Source of the DNA: Caldifarciminota bacterium
GTDB lineage: Bacteria > Hydrothermota > Tepidihabitantia > Tepidihabitantales > Tepidihabitantaceae
Length of the DNA stretch: 14,018 nucleotides
Reading direction: 5' to 3'
NCBI GenBank assembly: GCA_011049385.1
Contig: DSBX01000360.1
Span: 1-14,018 of the forward strand
Shown here one piece after another: positions 6,893 through 13,885 of this stretch; the stretch's first letter is position 1; every line of letters starts with the position of its first letter. The notes beneath the pieces were generated by a model. The model was not told the origin of the DNA. It saw nothing but the letters and a program-made list of their open reading frames with translations, and made no database searches. The position numbers and the translations under genes are program-made.

Positions 6893-7908
6893 CCCAGCTC
6901 ACCGTCACCGCGTCTCCTCACCTGCGCGCGCCGGGCTCGGTCCGGCTGATAATGTGGCTGGTCGTCGCATCGCTTGTCCCGGCCTTCGCCGGCTCCGTCT
7001 GGTTCTTCGGCTGGCGGGCGCTGATGCTGACCGGGCTCGGGGTCGTTTCCGCGGTGGGCTTCGACGCCCTCGCCCAGAAACTATTCGGCCGGAAGGTCAC
7101 CGTTGACGACGGCAGTGCGGTCATCACCGGCCTCCTGCTCGCGCTGAACCTGCCGCCGGCGGTGCCCTGGTGGATACCGGTCGTCGGCTCCGCCTTCGCG
7201 GTCGTCATCGTCAAGCAGTTCTTCGGCGGGCTCGGCCACAACTTCGTGAACCCGGCGCTGGCCGCCCGTGCCTTCCTCGTCGTCTCCTGGCCCGGGTTAA
7301 TGACCGCCGGCTGGCTTGCCCCGCGCGGCGGCAACCTCTCCGGCATTGACGGCATCACCGGCGCGACCCCGCTGGCGGTGCTCAAGAACGCTTCCGAAAT
7401 CGCCGGACCGGGCGGCGACCCGGCCGGCCTGCTGGCACAGGCCCAGTCCTGGCCGGTTGTCGGCCGGCTCTTCTTCGGCTCGGTCGGCGGCTGTCTCGGG
7501 GAAACCTCGGCCCTGCTCCTGCTCGCCGGCGGCGTCTTCCTGCTCGTCACCCGGCTCATCGACTGGCGCATCCCGGCCGGCTACATCGGCACCGTGCTGG
7601 TCCTCGCCCTCGTCCTGCCCGGCCCGAAGCACGACCTTCTCCCCTATCTCGGCCACCACGTCTTCGGCGGCGGGCTGATGCTGGGCGCGTTCTTCATGGC
7701 CACGGACTACGTCACCTCGCCGATTACCTCCCGGGGCCGGTGGGTCTTCGCGGTCGGTTGCGGCATCCTGACGGTCCTCATCCGCCTCTGGGGCGGATAC
7801 CCGGAAGGCGTCAGCTACTCGATCCTGCTGATGAACGTCGCGACCCCGCTCATTGACCGCTTCACCCGCCCGCGGCTCTTCGGCCGGGTGAAAAAGGCGA
7901 CGGGATGA
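6889..7908 (+). CDS. rnfD: Electron transport complex subunit RnfD
   Basis: Integral membrane subunit of Rnf carrying a covalently bound FMN. Homologous to NqrB and central to coupling electron flow to ion movement. 339 residues with multiple hydrophobic segments. The flavinylation motif D-G-I-T-G-A-T-P puts the attachment threonine at T160, fitting the ApbE target pattern DxxS/TGAT. Family landmarks include S-P-H-L-R-A-P at 9-15, G-H-N-F-V-N-P-A-L at 116-124 and the late F-F-M-A-T-D-Y-V-T-S-P. The start codon overlaps the rnfC stop (ATGA, 4 bp), implying translational coupling. The ApbE flavin transferase it needs is not in this window. Confidence 0.97.
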   Translation: MTQLTVTASPHLRAPGSVRLIMWLVVASLVPAFAGSVWFFGWRALMLTGLGVVSAVGFDALAQKLFGRKVTVDDGSAVITGLLLALNLPPAVPWWIPVVGSAFAVVIVKQFFGGLGHNFVNPALAARAFLVVSWPGLMTAGWLAPRGGNLSGIDGITGATPLAVLKNASEIAGPGGDPAGLLAQAQSWPVVGRLFFGSVGGCLGETSALLLLAGGVFLLVTRLIDWRIPAGYIGTVLVLALVLPGPKHDLLPYLGHHVFGGGLMLGAFFMATDYVTSPITSRGRWVFAVGCGILTVLIRLWGGYPEGVSYSILLMNVATPLIDRFTRPRLFGRVKKATG

Positions 7909-8522
7909 GCGCGACAACACCGCAGTGGGTCCAGGGCCGGTTCTGGATGGTCGCTTCGCTGGTCATTGTCTGTCTCGTGGCCGCCTTCAGCCTGGCCCGG
8001 GTCTACAACGCCACCAGGCCGGTAATCGAGCAACAGCGCATCGAAGCCACTAACCGTGCCCTCGCCGAAGTCCTGCCCCGGGCGACCCGGTTCGAAGAAC
8101 AGGTCCCGGACACTCTCTGGTATGGCTTCGACGGTGCGGACGAGCAGGTCGGCAGTGTCATCAAGGTCAGCCCGCGCGGCTACGCCGGACCGATCGAAGC
8201 CCTGGCCGGCATCGGTCAGGACGGACGGATAACCGGCATCTACATCACCTCGCTCAAGGAAACGCCCGGACTCGGGCTCAAGGCCACGGAACCGCGCTTT
8301 CGCGACCGGTTCCTGAACCGGACCCCGGAGGAACTCCGGCTCGTGCAGGACGGCGGGAGCATTGACGCCATATCCGCGGCCACGATAACCTCCCGGGCCA
8401 TCGCCGACGGCATCCGCGAAGGCATCGAATCCCTCCGCCACCGGCTCCCGATCGGGGCCGGGAAGTCGGACCCGCCCGACGAACTGGATTTTTCCGACCC
8501 GGCCCGACCCGACCAACCATGA
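7905..8522 (+). CDS. rnfG: Electron transport complex subunit RnfG
   Basis: Single-span membrane protein holding a covalent FMN on the outer face of the cytoplasmic membrane; homologous to NqrC. 205 residues. One transmembrane helix lies at about 13-31, followed by an FMN-binding domain. That domain has G-Y-A-G-P-I at 92-97, I-T-S-L-K-E-T-P-G-L-G at 114-124 and the ApbE flavinylation motif D-A-I-S-A-A-T-I-T-S, with T160 the predicted attachment residue. The tail after about residue 180 is short, acidic and proline-rich. It overlaps the rnfD stop by 4 bp (ATGA) and the rnfE start by 4 bp. Confidence 0.96.
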   Translation: MSATTPQWVQGRFWMVASLVIVCLVAAFSLARVYNATRPVIEQQRIEATNRALAEVLPRATRFEEQVPDTLWYGFDGADEQVGSVIKVSPRGYAGPIEALAGIGQDGRITGIYITSLKETPGLGLKATEPRFRDRFLNRTPEELRLVQDGGSIDAISAATITSRAIADGIREGIESLRHRLPIGAGKSDPPDELDFSDPARPDQP

Positions 8523-9121
8523 AACTCAAGTACTTCACCTCCGGCATCGTCAAGGAGAATCCCCTGCTCATCTTGATGATCGGGCTCTGCCCGGCGCTGG
8601 CCACGACCGTCTCGGCCCGGGACGGGTTCGGGATGGGCATCGCCGCCAGCTTCGTGCTCATCGCCTCCAACCTCGTCGTTTCGCTCATCCGGCGCTACGT
8701 GCCCAACTCGATCCGCATCCCGATATTCATCATCATCATCTCGACCTTCGTGACGATCATTGACTACGTGCTCCAGGCCTATCAGCCCGCGCTCTACAGC
8801 GTCCTCGGCGTCTTCGTGCCGCTGATTGTCGTCAACTGCCTCATTCTCGGCCGGGCCGAAGCGTTCGCCTACCACCACGGTGTCTGGGACTCCTTCCTTG
8901 ACGGCGCGGGCAAGGCGGTCGGCTTCACCCTCGTGCTCGGACTGATGGGAATAATCCGGGAGCTGTTTGCCGCCGGCACCGTCTTCGGAGTCGCGGTCAC
9001 CCCGGCCGGCTACCGCGAACAGCCGATGCTGTTCATGGTTTTCGCACCCGGCGCCTTCCTGCTCATCGGGATTCTCAAGAGCATCGTCAACCGCCTGACC
9101 GCCGGAAAGGCGAGGAGCTGA
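8519..9121 (+). CDS. rnfE: Electron transport complex subunit RnfE
   Basis: Membrane subunit homologous to NqrD and, by internal pseudo-symmetry, to RnfA. 200 residues and about six hydrophobic helices. C24 (I-G-L-C-P-A-L-A) and C107 (V-V-N-C-L-I-L-G) are the conserved cysteines which, with the matching pair in RnfA, hold the intramembrane iron-sulfur centre known from Nqr/Rnf structures. The N-terminus K-Y-F-T-S-G-I-V-K-E-N-P is typical. ATG overlaps the rnfG stop by 4 bp and no Shine-Dalgarno is evident, so translation is probably coupled to rnfG. Confidence 0.96.
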   Translation: MKLKYFTSGIVKENPLLILMIGLCPALATTVSARDGFGMGIAASFVLIASNLVVSLIRRYVPNSIRIPIFIIIISTFVTIIDYVLQAYQPALYSVLGVFVPLIVVNCLILGRAEAFAYHHGVWDSFLDGAGKAVGFTLVLGLMGIIRELFAAGTVFGVAVTPAGYREQPMLFMVFAPGAFLLIGILKSIVNRLTAGKARS

Positions 9122-9711
9122 TGCAACTCAACCCCGGCCAGGTATTCCTCGGCGCCCTGCTGGTCAACAACATCCTGCTGATGCGCTTCCTCGGGCTCTG
9201 CCCGTTCTTCGGCGTCTCCAACGCGGTCGGCACCGCCACCGGTATGTCGGGCGCGGTGATGTTCGTGATGCTGCTGGCGACCTGGGTGACCTGGGTCCTG
9301 TTCCACGCCGTCCTCGCTCCGCTCGGGCTCGACTTCCTGCGCACCGCGGTCTTCATCCTCGTCATCGCCTCGCTCGTCCAGTTCGTCGAGATGTTCCTCA
9401 AGAAGAACCTGCGCGCGCTCTACTCCTCGCTCGGCATCTACCTCCCGCTCATCACCACCAACTGCGCCATCCTCGGCGTCACCTTCCTCAACGTGGACTA
9501 CGGCTTCAACCTCCTCAACGCCACCATCTTCGCGCTCGGCAGCGGACTCGGCTTCGGCCTGGTCATCATCCTCTTTGCCGCCATCCGCGAGAGACTCGCC
9601 GACGCGCCGATCTCCCGTAGCCTCAGCGGCTACCCGATCGCCTTCGTCGCCGCCTCGCTCGTCTCGCTCGCATTCCTCGGGTTCACCGGCCTGTTCGGGA
9701 TATCCTTCTGA
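9121..9711 (+). CDS. rnfA: Electron transport complex subunit RnfA
   Basis: Membrane subunit homologous to NqrE and partner of RnfE in the ion- and electron-conducting core. 196 residues, the family length, with six predicted helices. C27 (F-L-G-L-C-P-F-F) and C115 (I-T-T-N-C-A-I-L-G) are the conserved cysteine pair that completes the intramembrane iron-sulfur site with RnfE C24/C107. The N-terminal N-N-I-L-L-M-R-F-L-G-L-C is highly characteristic. The start overlaps the rnfE stop by one base (TGATG), with GAGGAG just upstream at 9112-9117. Confidence 0.97.
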   Translation: MQLNPGQVFLGALLVNNILLMRFLGLCPFFGVSNAVGTATGMSGAVMFVMLLATWVTWVLFHAVLAPLGLDFLRTAVFILVIASLVQFVEMFLKKNLRALYSSLGIYLPLITTNCAILGVTFLNVDYGFNLLNATIFALGSGLGFGLVIILFAAIRERLADAPISRSLSGYPIAFVAASLVSLAFLGFTGLFGISF

Positions 9712-10724
9712 TGGACTGGGCGCTGGTTCTCAAAGCGATGGCCGGTCTCGGCGGACTCGGGCTCCTGCTCGGCCTCGTCCTGCTCATCGCTTCGAAGAAA
9801 CTCGCGGTCCGGATTGACCCGCGGGAAGAACTGGCCCGCGCCGCCCTGCCCGGGGTGAACTGCGGCGCCTGCGGCTTTCCCGGCTGTGACGGTTACGCGG
9901 CCGCGGTCGTGACCGGCAAGGCCGCGCTCAACGCCTGCCCGGTCGGCGGGCCGGCGGTCGCCCGCAGGCTGGGAGAGATAATGGGACAGGACGTGGATGA
10001 AACCGAGCCCCTGGTCGCCAAGCTCATCTGCCGGGGCGGCATCGAGCAGGCAACGCAGCGGTTCCACTATGAAGGGACGTACAACTGCCGGCAGGCGGCG
10101 CTCCTCCTCGGCGGACCCAAGGCCTGCGTGTACGGCTGTATCGGCATGGGACACTGCGTCACCGTCTGCCCGGTTGACGCCATCCGTCTCGGCCCGGACC
10201 GCCTGCCGGTGATTGACGAAAAGAAGTGCGTCGGCTGTGCCGCCTGCGTCCGGGAATGTCCCAAACAGGTCATCCGCCTTCTCCGCCGCTCCAAGCTCGT
10301 CTACCTCGCCTGCGCCAACCACGACAAGGGCCGGCAGATCAAGTCGGTCTGCAAGGTCGGCTGTATCGCCTGCGGCCTCTGCGTCAGGAACTGCCCGACG
10401 AACGCGCTTGAGCTCGTCAACAACCTGCCGGTGATGGACGAAGAGAAGTGCATAGACTGCGGCATCTGCGTCCACAAGTGCCCGACCCGGAGCTTCGTTG
10501 ACCGCGCCAAGGGAAGGCCCAAGGCGGTCATCAACAAGAACTGCACCGGTTGCACCCTCTGCGCCACCAAGGCCTGCAAGTTCAAGGCCATCGAAGGCGA
10601 GCCGAAACAGCCGCACAAGGTCATCAGCGCCAAGTGCATCGGTTGCGGAGAATGCGTGAAGGTCTGCCCGGTCGACGCCATTGACATGGTCGGCGCCCTC
10701 GGTCACGCCGCCCGCACCACCTGA
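9711..10724 (+). CDS. rnfB: Electron transport complex subunit RnfB, multi-cluster ferredoxin type
   Basis: Electron-entry subunit that accepts electrons from reduced ferredoxin. 337 residues. One N-terminal membrane anchor at about 5-27 is followed by the Fe-S domain C51/C54/C59/C76. Six further [4Fe-4S] motifs then form three tandem two-cluster ferredoxin units: C139/C143/C149/C153, C173/C176/C179/C183, C218/C221/C224/C228, C247/C250/C253/C257, C278/C281/C284/C289 and C309/C312/C315/C319. That gives seven motifs, more than the three of the short proteobacterial form, and is the long type seen with clostridial rnfCDGEAB operons. The sixth motif has one extra residue before its last cysteine and lacks the usual proline. 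TGATG overlap with rnfA; last gene of the operon, ending 5 bp before the convergent CPBP gene. Confidence 0.96.
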   Translation: MDWALVLKAMAGLGGLGLLLGLVLLIASKKLAVRIDPREELARAALPGVNCGACGFPGCDGYAAAVVTGKAALNACPVGGPAVARRLGEIMGQDVDETEPLVAKLICRGGIEQATQRFHYEGTYNCRQAALLLGGPKACVYGCIGMGHCVTVCPVDAIRLGPDRLPVIDEKKCVGCAACVRECPKQVIRLLRRSKLVYLACANHDKGRQIKSVCKVGCIACGLCVRNCPTNALELVNNLPVMDEEKCIDCGICVHKCPTRSFVDRAKGRPKAVINKNCTGCTLCATKACKFKAIEGEPKQPHKVISAKCIGCGECVKVCPVDAIDMVGALGHAARTT

Positions 10725-10729
10725 ACCCC

Positions 10730-11452
10730 TCAGCGTAACAGCGTCAGGACATCCAGTGTCGCCGCGGCGGTGAAGTGCAGGAGCCAGCAGGGCAGGAAAC
10801 TGCGACCGCGCAGGGCGATGAACCCGAGCACGATGCCGGCCAGCACCGAACCGTAGACCTCAAGCCCGGGCTTGCCGAAGTGCATCAACGCAAAGGGCAG
10901 GGTCGAAGCCGCAATCGCCGCCGCCGGGCCGGCCCTCCTTTCGAAGCCGAACAGGAGCAACCCGCGGAACAGGAACTCACAGGCGAACATGTAGGCGAAT
11001 CGAACACCCAACCCGGCCGCAAACCAGGCCGGGTCGAGCCGCATCACCGAGAAGGAGGGATAGATGCGCAAGAACTCGGGACGCCGCGAGACCCAGAAGA
11101 GCAGCGGCAGGAGAACGGCGAAGGCGATTGCCGTGTCGGCCAGCCAGCGGCCGGGCCGGCCGGCCGCAAGCCCGAAATCCCGCACCCGGCCGCGGACCAG
11201 AGCGATTGCCAGCAGGACGATGCCGGCAAGCCACACCGCACCCAGCACCCGGAAGACCAACGGGACCAGCCCGGCCGCAACCGCCGCATCCAGCCCTGGT
11301 GTCAGCCTCGCGGTAAGCCGGCGGGCAAGCGGCAGGAGTTGATAACGCTGGGCGGTGAGCGCGAAGCCGGCGGCAAGCACGATGAGGATGAGGTCGGTGT
11401 TGACGAACAGAATCCGACGCGTGTCGCCGCGCAGTCCGCGCAGGTAGTCCAC
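10730..11452 (-). CDS. CPBP family intramembrane protein with altered catalytic motifs
   Basis: A hydrophobic protein of about 240 residues in the CPBP/Rce1-like family (CAAX prenyl endopeptidase and bacteriocin-processing relatives). Several membrane segments are seen, for example at about 15-34, 62-86, 106-121 and 200-215. Motif 1, normally EExxxR, reads C158-E159-F-L-F-R163, so the first Glu is Cys. Motif 2 is intact as F187-A-L-M-H191. The third motif has H226 followed by F-T-A-A, without the Asn or Asp usual four residues on. This may be a non-proteolytic member; substrate unknown. GTG 11452 was chosen because a TTGACA/TAGTCT promoter lies directly before it. A TTG at 11485 would extend the protein by 11 residues but is itself the first codon of the TTGACA box. 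It converges on rnfB with a 5-bp gap. Confidence 0.78.
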   Translation of the reverse strand: MDYLRGLRGDTRRILFVNTDLILIVLAAGFALTAQRYQLLPLARRLTARLTPGLDAAVAAGLVPLVFRVLGAVWLAGIVLLAIALVRGRVRDFGLAAGRPGRWLADTAIAFAVLLPLLFWVSRRPEFLRIYPSFSVMRLDPAWFAAGLGVRFAYMFACEFLFRGLLLFGFERRAGPAAAIAASTLPFALMHFGKPGLEVYGSVLAGIVLGFIALRGRSFLPCWLLHFTAAATLDVLTLLR

Positions 11453-11457
11453 GGGCC

Positions 11458-11485
11458 AGACTAGCCGGAGCCCCGCAGTTGTCAA
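11458..11485 (-). promoter_or_regulatory. Putative promoter of the CPBP gene
   Basis: On the minus strand a perfect TTGACA (plus 11480-11485) is followed after 16 bp by TAGTCT (plus 11458-11463). Its -10 is weak (three of six) and ends 5 nt before GTG 11452. The spacing matches the other start-proximal promoters here, but the gap to the start is shorter than ideal for a leaderless message. Confidence 0.35.
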
Positions 11486-11515
11486 ACGAGACTGGCGGAG
11501 AGAGACATTCTGGAG

Positions 11516-11521
11516 TATAAT
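11516..11521 (+). promoter_or_regulatory. Consensus -10 box directly before the 11529 gene
   Basis: TATAAT is a perfect -10 hexamer in otherwise GC-rich DNA. Exactly 7 nt (TGTGGTG) separate it from ATG 11529, so the expected first transcribed base is at or beside that A. No convincing -35 was found 15-18 bp upstream (the region reads TGGCGGAG). It sits in the 76-bp divergent gap shared with the CPBP gene. Confidence 0.55.
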
Positions 11522-11528
11522 TGTGGTG

Positions 11529-12050
11529 ATGAGGGAAGATAGTCAGTTCCATATCCGTTCACCCGAGACGCCTTTGCCGCTCGAATACCGCTACTCGACC
11601 CGCTACCAGTGCCGAGTCGCCGGCGGCATTGCCCTGACTGCGGCCGGTACGCTTGCCGGCGGAGTCTGGGGACTGGCTGTCGGCATCCTCGGCGTCCTGC
11701 TGACGCTGACCGGCCTCCCCGGTTTCTTCGCTGACCCCCGCGCCTTCGTGCACACTCCCGGACATCGGCTGGTCGTGACCGACGACTGCATCGAGGAGAT
11801 TGATGAACGAGGCCGCGTCTGCTGGCGGTTCCTGCCCGCCGAGTTGTTGGCGGTTCGCGTCGTCAGGCGCACGACCGGTCGGACCGGGCGCGGGCAACGG
11901 GAAACCTGGCTCGTCGAACTGCGTGAGCGGCCGCGCGTGAAGATTCCGGTCTGGCTCCTGCCGGGAGAGGGGAGCCGGTTCCGGGCCAGGTTCGAGAACC
12001 TCATACGCTACGCCCGAGTATCCTGCCGCTGGCTCAACGAGCAAGCTTGA
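11529..12050 (+). CDS. Hypothetical membrane protein, possible PH-like cytoplasmic domain
   Basis: No family is recognised. 173 residues from ATG 11529. In-frame GTG codons at 11523 and 11526 are alternatives, but they fall inside the gap after the TATAAT box. A polar N-terminus of about 28 residues precedes a Gly/Ala/Leu-rich stretch at about 29-67 that fits a two-helix membrane hairpin. The remaining part is soluble and beta-rich in appearance, with alternating hydrophobic residues (R-L-V-V-T-D-D-C-I-E-E-I-D-E-R-G-R-V-C-W), then W-L-V-E-L and a C-terminal amphipathic helix (F-R-A-R-F-E-N-L-I-R-Y-A). This architecture resembles bacterial proteins with a PH-like domain after a membrane hairpin, which is an inference only. 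Its stop codon lies inside the -35 box of apgM. Codon use matches its neighbours, so it looks like a resident gene. Confidence 0.75.
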   Translation: MREDSQFHIRSPETPLPLEYRYSTRYQCRVAGGIALTAAGTLAGGVWGLAVGILGVLLTLTGLPGFFADPRAFVHTPGHRLVVTDDCIEEIDERGRVCWRFLPAELLAVRVVRRTTGRTGRGQRETWLVELRERPRVKIPVWLLPGEGSRFRARFENLIRYARVSCRWLNEQA

Positions 12051-12074
12051 CAGCCGAACCACCTGCCCTAGGAT
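12047..12074 (+). promoter_or_regulatory. Putative apgM-purH promoter, start-proximal
   Basis: A perfect TTGACA (12047-12052), overlapping the TGA stop of the preceding gene, is followed after 16 bp by TAGGAT (12069-12074, four of six). The -10 ends 7 nt before ATG 12082, so the message would start at or beside the ATG. There is no Shine-Dalgarno before the ATG, consistent with leaderless initiation. Confidence 0.6.
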
Positions 12075-12081
12075 ATAGCTG

Positions 12082-13287
12082 ATGCTTGACCTTGCGGCTT
12101 CACTCGCTGTTCCCGGTGACAACAAGATTCTACTGGTGGTTCTGGATGGTCTGGGCGGAGTTCCCCGTGACACGAAGACCGAGCTTGAGGCCGCCTGGAT
12201 TCCCAACCTGGACCGGCTCGCCGCCCGCTCCTCTCTCGGGATGACGATACCGGTCGAAATCGGCATTACCCCGGGCTCCGGGCCTGCTCACATTGCCCTT
12301 TTCGGTTACGACCCGCTCGAGTACATCGTCGGCCGCGGGGTCATCGAGGCACTCGGCATCGGCATCGAGGTCGCCCCCGGCGATGTTTGCGCCCGCGCCA
12401 ATTTCGCGACGCTTGCCGGGGACGGCACCATCTCGGACCGCCGCGCCGGCCGCCTGCCCACGGCACGGGCCACGGAGCTCTGCGCCCTGCTCCAGGAGCA
12501 GATTCCGCGCATTGGCGACTGCGAGGTCATCATCCGGCCCGGCCGCGAACACCGCTTCGTGGTGGTATTCCGGGGTCCCGACCTCTCAGGCCGCCTTACC
12601 GAAACCGACCCGCAACACACCGGCGTCCCGCCCCTGCCGGTCAAGGCGCTCGTTCCCGAGGCCGAAGCCACTGCCGGCATCGTCAACGAACTCGTCCGCC
12701 GCGCCCGGGAAACGCTCACCGGACAGGAGCCGGCCAACGGTATCCTGCTCCGGGGGCTGGGCGAGCTCCCCCGGTTCCCCGGATTCGCGGACCGGTACAA
12801 ACTGCGTGCCGCGTGCGTTGCGGTCTATCCCATGTACCGTGGGCTTGCTCGACTGGTCGGCATGAACACCCTCGAAGCCGGCACGACCTGGCTCGACGAG
12901 GTCGAGGCGGTTCGCCGAAGCATGGCCGACCACGACTTCTGCTATCTGCACATCAAGGATACGGACAAGGCCGGCGAAGACGGGGATTTTGACGCCAAGG
13001 TCGAACTGCTCGAACGATTCGACGAAGAAGTCCTGCCCCGGTTACTGGACCTGCGTTTTGACGTTCTCTGCATTACCGGCGACCACTCCACGCCGGCGAC
13101 GATGAAACGCCACTCCTGGCACCCCGTGCCGTTCCTGCTCTACTCGAAGTATGTCCGCCCCCAGGTCAGCATCGAGGAATTCGGCGAGCGTAACTGCCTC
13201 CGGGGCAACCTGGGTACATTCCGGGCCCGGCAGGCGATGGCCCTGATGCTGTCCCACGCCGACCGGCTGGCCAAGTTCGGCGCCTGA
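12082..13287 (+). CDS. apgM: 2,3-bisphosphoglycerate-independent phosphoglycerate mutase, archaeal type
   Basis: Interconverts 3- and 2-phosphoglycerate in glycolysis and gluconeogenesis without a 2,3-bisphosphoglycerate cofactor. A cytoplasmic alkaline-phosphatase-superfamily enzyme. 401 residues, typical of the ApgM class and shorter than the roughly 510-residue GpmI class. The metal ligand D22 lies in V-V-L-D-G-L-G-G and the phosphorylated S66 in T-P-G-S-G-P-A-H. Y-I-V-G-R-G-V-I-E-A-L-G-I-G follows. The second half of the metal site is H-I-K-D-T-D-K-A-G-E-D-G-D and I-T-G-D-H-S-T-P, with H-S-W-H-P-V-P-F near the end. It runs from a start-proximal promoter and overlaps the next gene by one base (TGATG), so glycolytic and purine genes are co-expressed. 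Residues 1-12 ahead of the first strand are a little longer than usual. Confidence 0.95.
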   Translation: MLDLAASLAVPGDNKILLVVLDGLGGVPRDTKTELEAAWIPNLDRLAARSSLGMTIPVEIGITPGSGPAHIALFGYDPLEYIVGRGVIEALGIGIEVAPGDVCARANFATLAGDGTISDRRAGRLPTARATELCALLQEQIPRIGDCEVIIRPGREHRFVVVFRGPDLSGRLTETDPQHTGVPPLPVKALVPEAEATAGIVNELVRRARETLTGQEPANGILLRGLGELPRFPGFADRYKLRAACVAVYPMYRGLARLVGMNTLEAGTTWLDEVEAVRRSMADHDFCYLHIKDTDKAGEDGDFDAKVELLERFDEEVLPRLLDLRFDVLCITGDHSTPATMKRHSWHPVPFLLYSKYVRPQVSIEEFGERNCLRGNLGTFRARQAMALMLSHADRLAKFGA

Positions 13288-13850
13288 TGCGCTACGCACT
13301 GCTCTCCGTCTGGGACAAGCAGGGACTGGAGGAAATCGGTCAGGTGCTGGTCGAAACCGGACACGAACTGCTCTCCACCTCCCGCAGCGCGGAAGTCCTC
13401 CGCGCGGCCGGACTCCCGGTAACCGAAGTCTCGGACTGGACCGGTGCCCCCGAGATGCTGGGGGGAAGGGTCAAGACGATTCACCCGAGAATCGCGGCCG
13501 CCATCCTCAATACCCGGACCGACCCGGACGCCGACCGCATAGACGTGGTCGTATGCAATCTCTACCCGTTCGCCGACGGCATCGCCCGGGGAGCAACCGA
13601 AGCTGAGCTCATAGAACTCATTGATATTGGTGGTGTTACCCTGCTCAGGGCCGCGGCCAAGAACTACCACTACGTCCTCCCGGTACCGGGGCCGGACTGG
13701 TATCCGCCTGTGATGGACTCCCTCCGCACGGACCGCGCCGCTCAAACCGACCTCCGACTGACACTTGCCCGCGCAACTTTCAAGCTGACAAGCGGTTATG
13801 ACTCGCTGATTGCGCAGTCGTTGCCGATTGCTCCCGCGCCACGGGCCTGA
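13287..13850 (+). CDS. purH: Stand-alone IMP cyclohydrolase domain (PurH N-terminal type)
   Basis: Closes FAICAR to IMP, the last step of purine synthesis. Only the MGS-like cyclohydrolase domain is present: 187 residues against about 510-530 for the bifunctional enzyme, with no AICAR transformylase domain. The domain is complete. It has the start A-L-L-S-V-W-D-K, L-L-S-T-S-R-S-A, V-S-D-W-T-G-A-P-E-M, G-G-R-V-K-T-I-H-P with K63, N-L-Y-P-F with Y93, I-D-I-G-G-V-T-L-L-R-A-A-A-K-N with D113 and K125, and the closing helix F-K-L-T-S-G-Y-D-S-L-I-A. These match the active-site Lys, Tyr, Asp and Lys known in the human enzyme. The usual third glycine of STGG is lost (S-T-S-R). The stop falls 27 bp before an insertion-sequence-like end. 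The in-frame codons between (F-G-P-A-R-D-R-S-R) do not resemble a transformylase start, so a natural single-domain protein is favoured over disruption. Confidence 0.88.
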   Translation: MRYALLSVWDKQGLEEIGQVLVETGHELLSTSRSAEVLRAAGLPVTEVSDWTGAPEMLGGRVKTIHPRIAAAILNTRTDPDADRIDVVVCNLYPFADGIARGATEAELIELIDIGGVTLLRAAAKNYHYVLPVPGPDWYPPVMDSLRTDRAAQTDLRLTLARATFKLTSGYDSLIAQSLPIAPAPRA

Positions 13851-13885
13851 TTCGGACCGGCCCGGGACCGTTCCAGATGTCAAAC

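Noticed and set aside
9630..10706. 358-residue minus-strand frame opposite rnfB
   Set aside because: Acidic, alanine-rich antisense translation of the cysteine-rich rnfB gene, with no recognisable domain.
13851..13877. GC-rich stretch after purH as a terminator
   Set aside because: CCCGGG gives only a minimal palindrome with no stable stem and no T-run.
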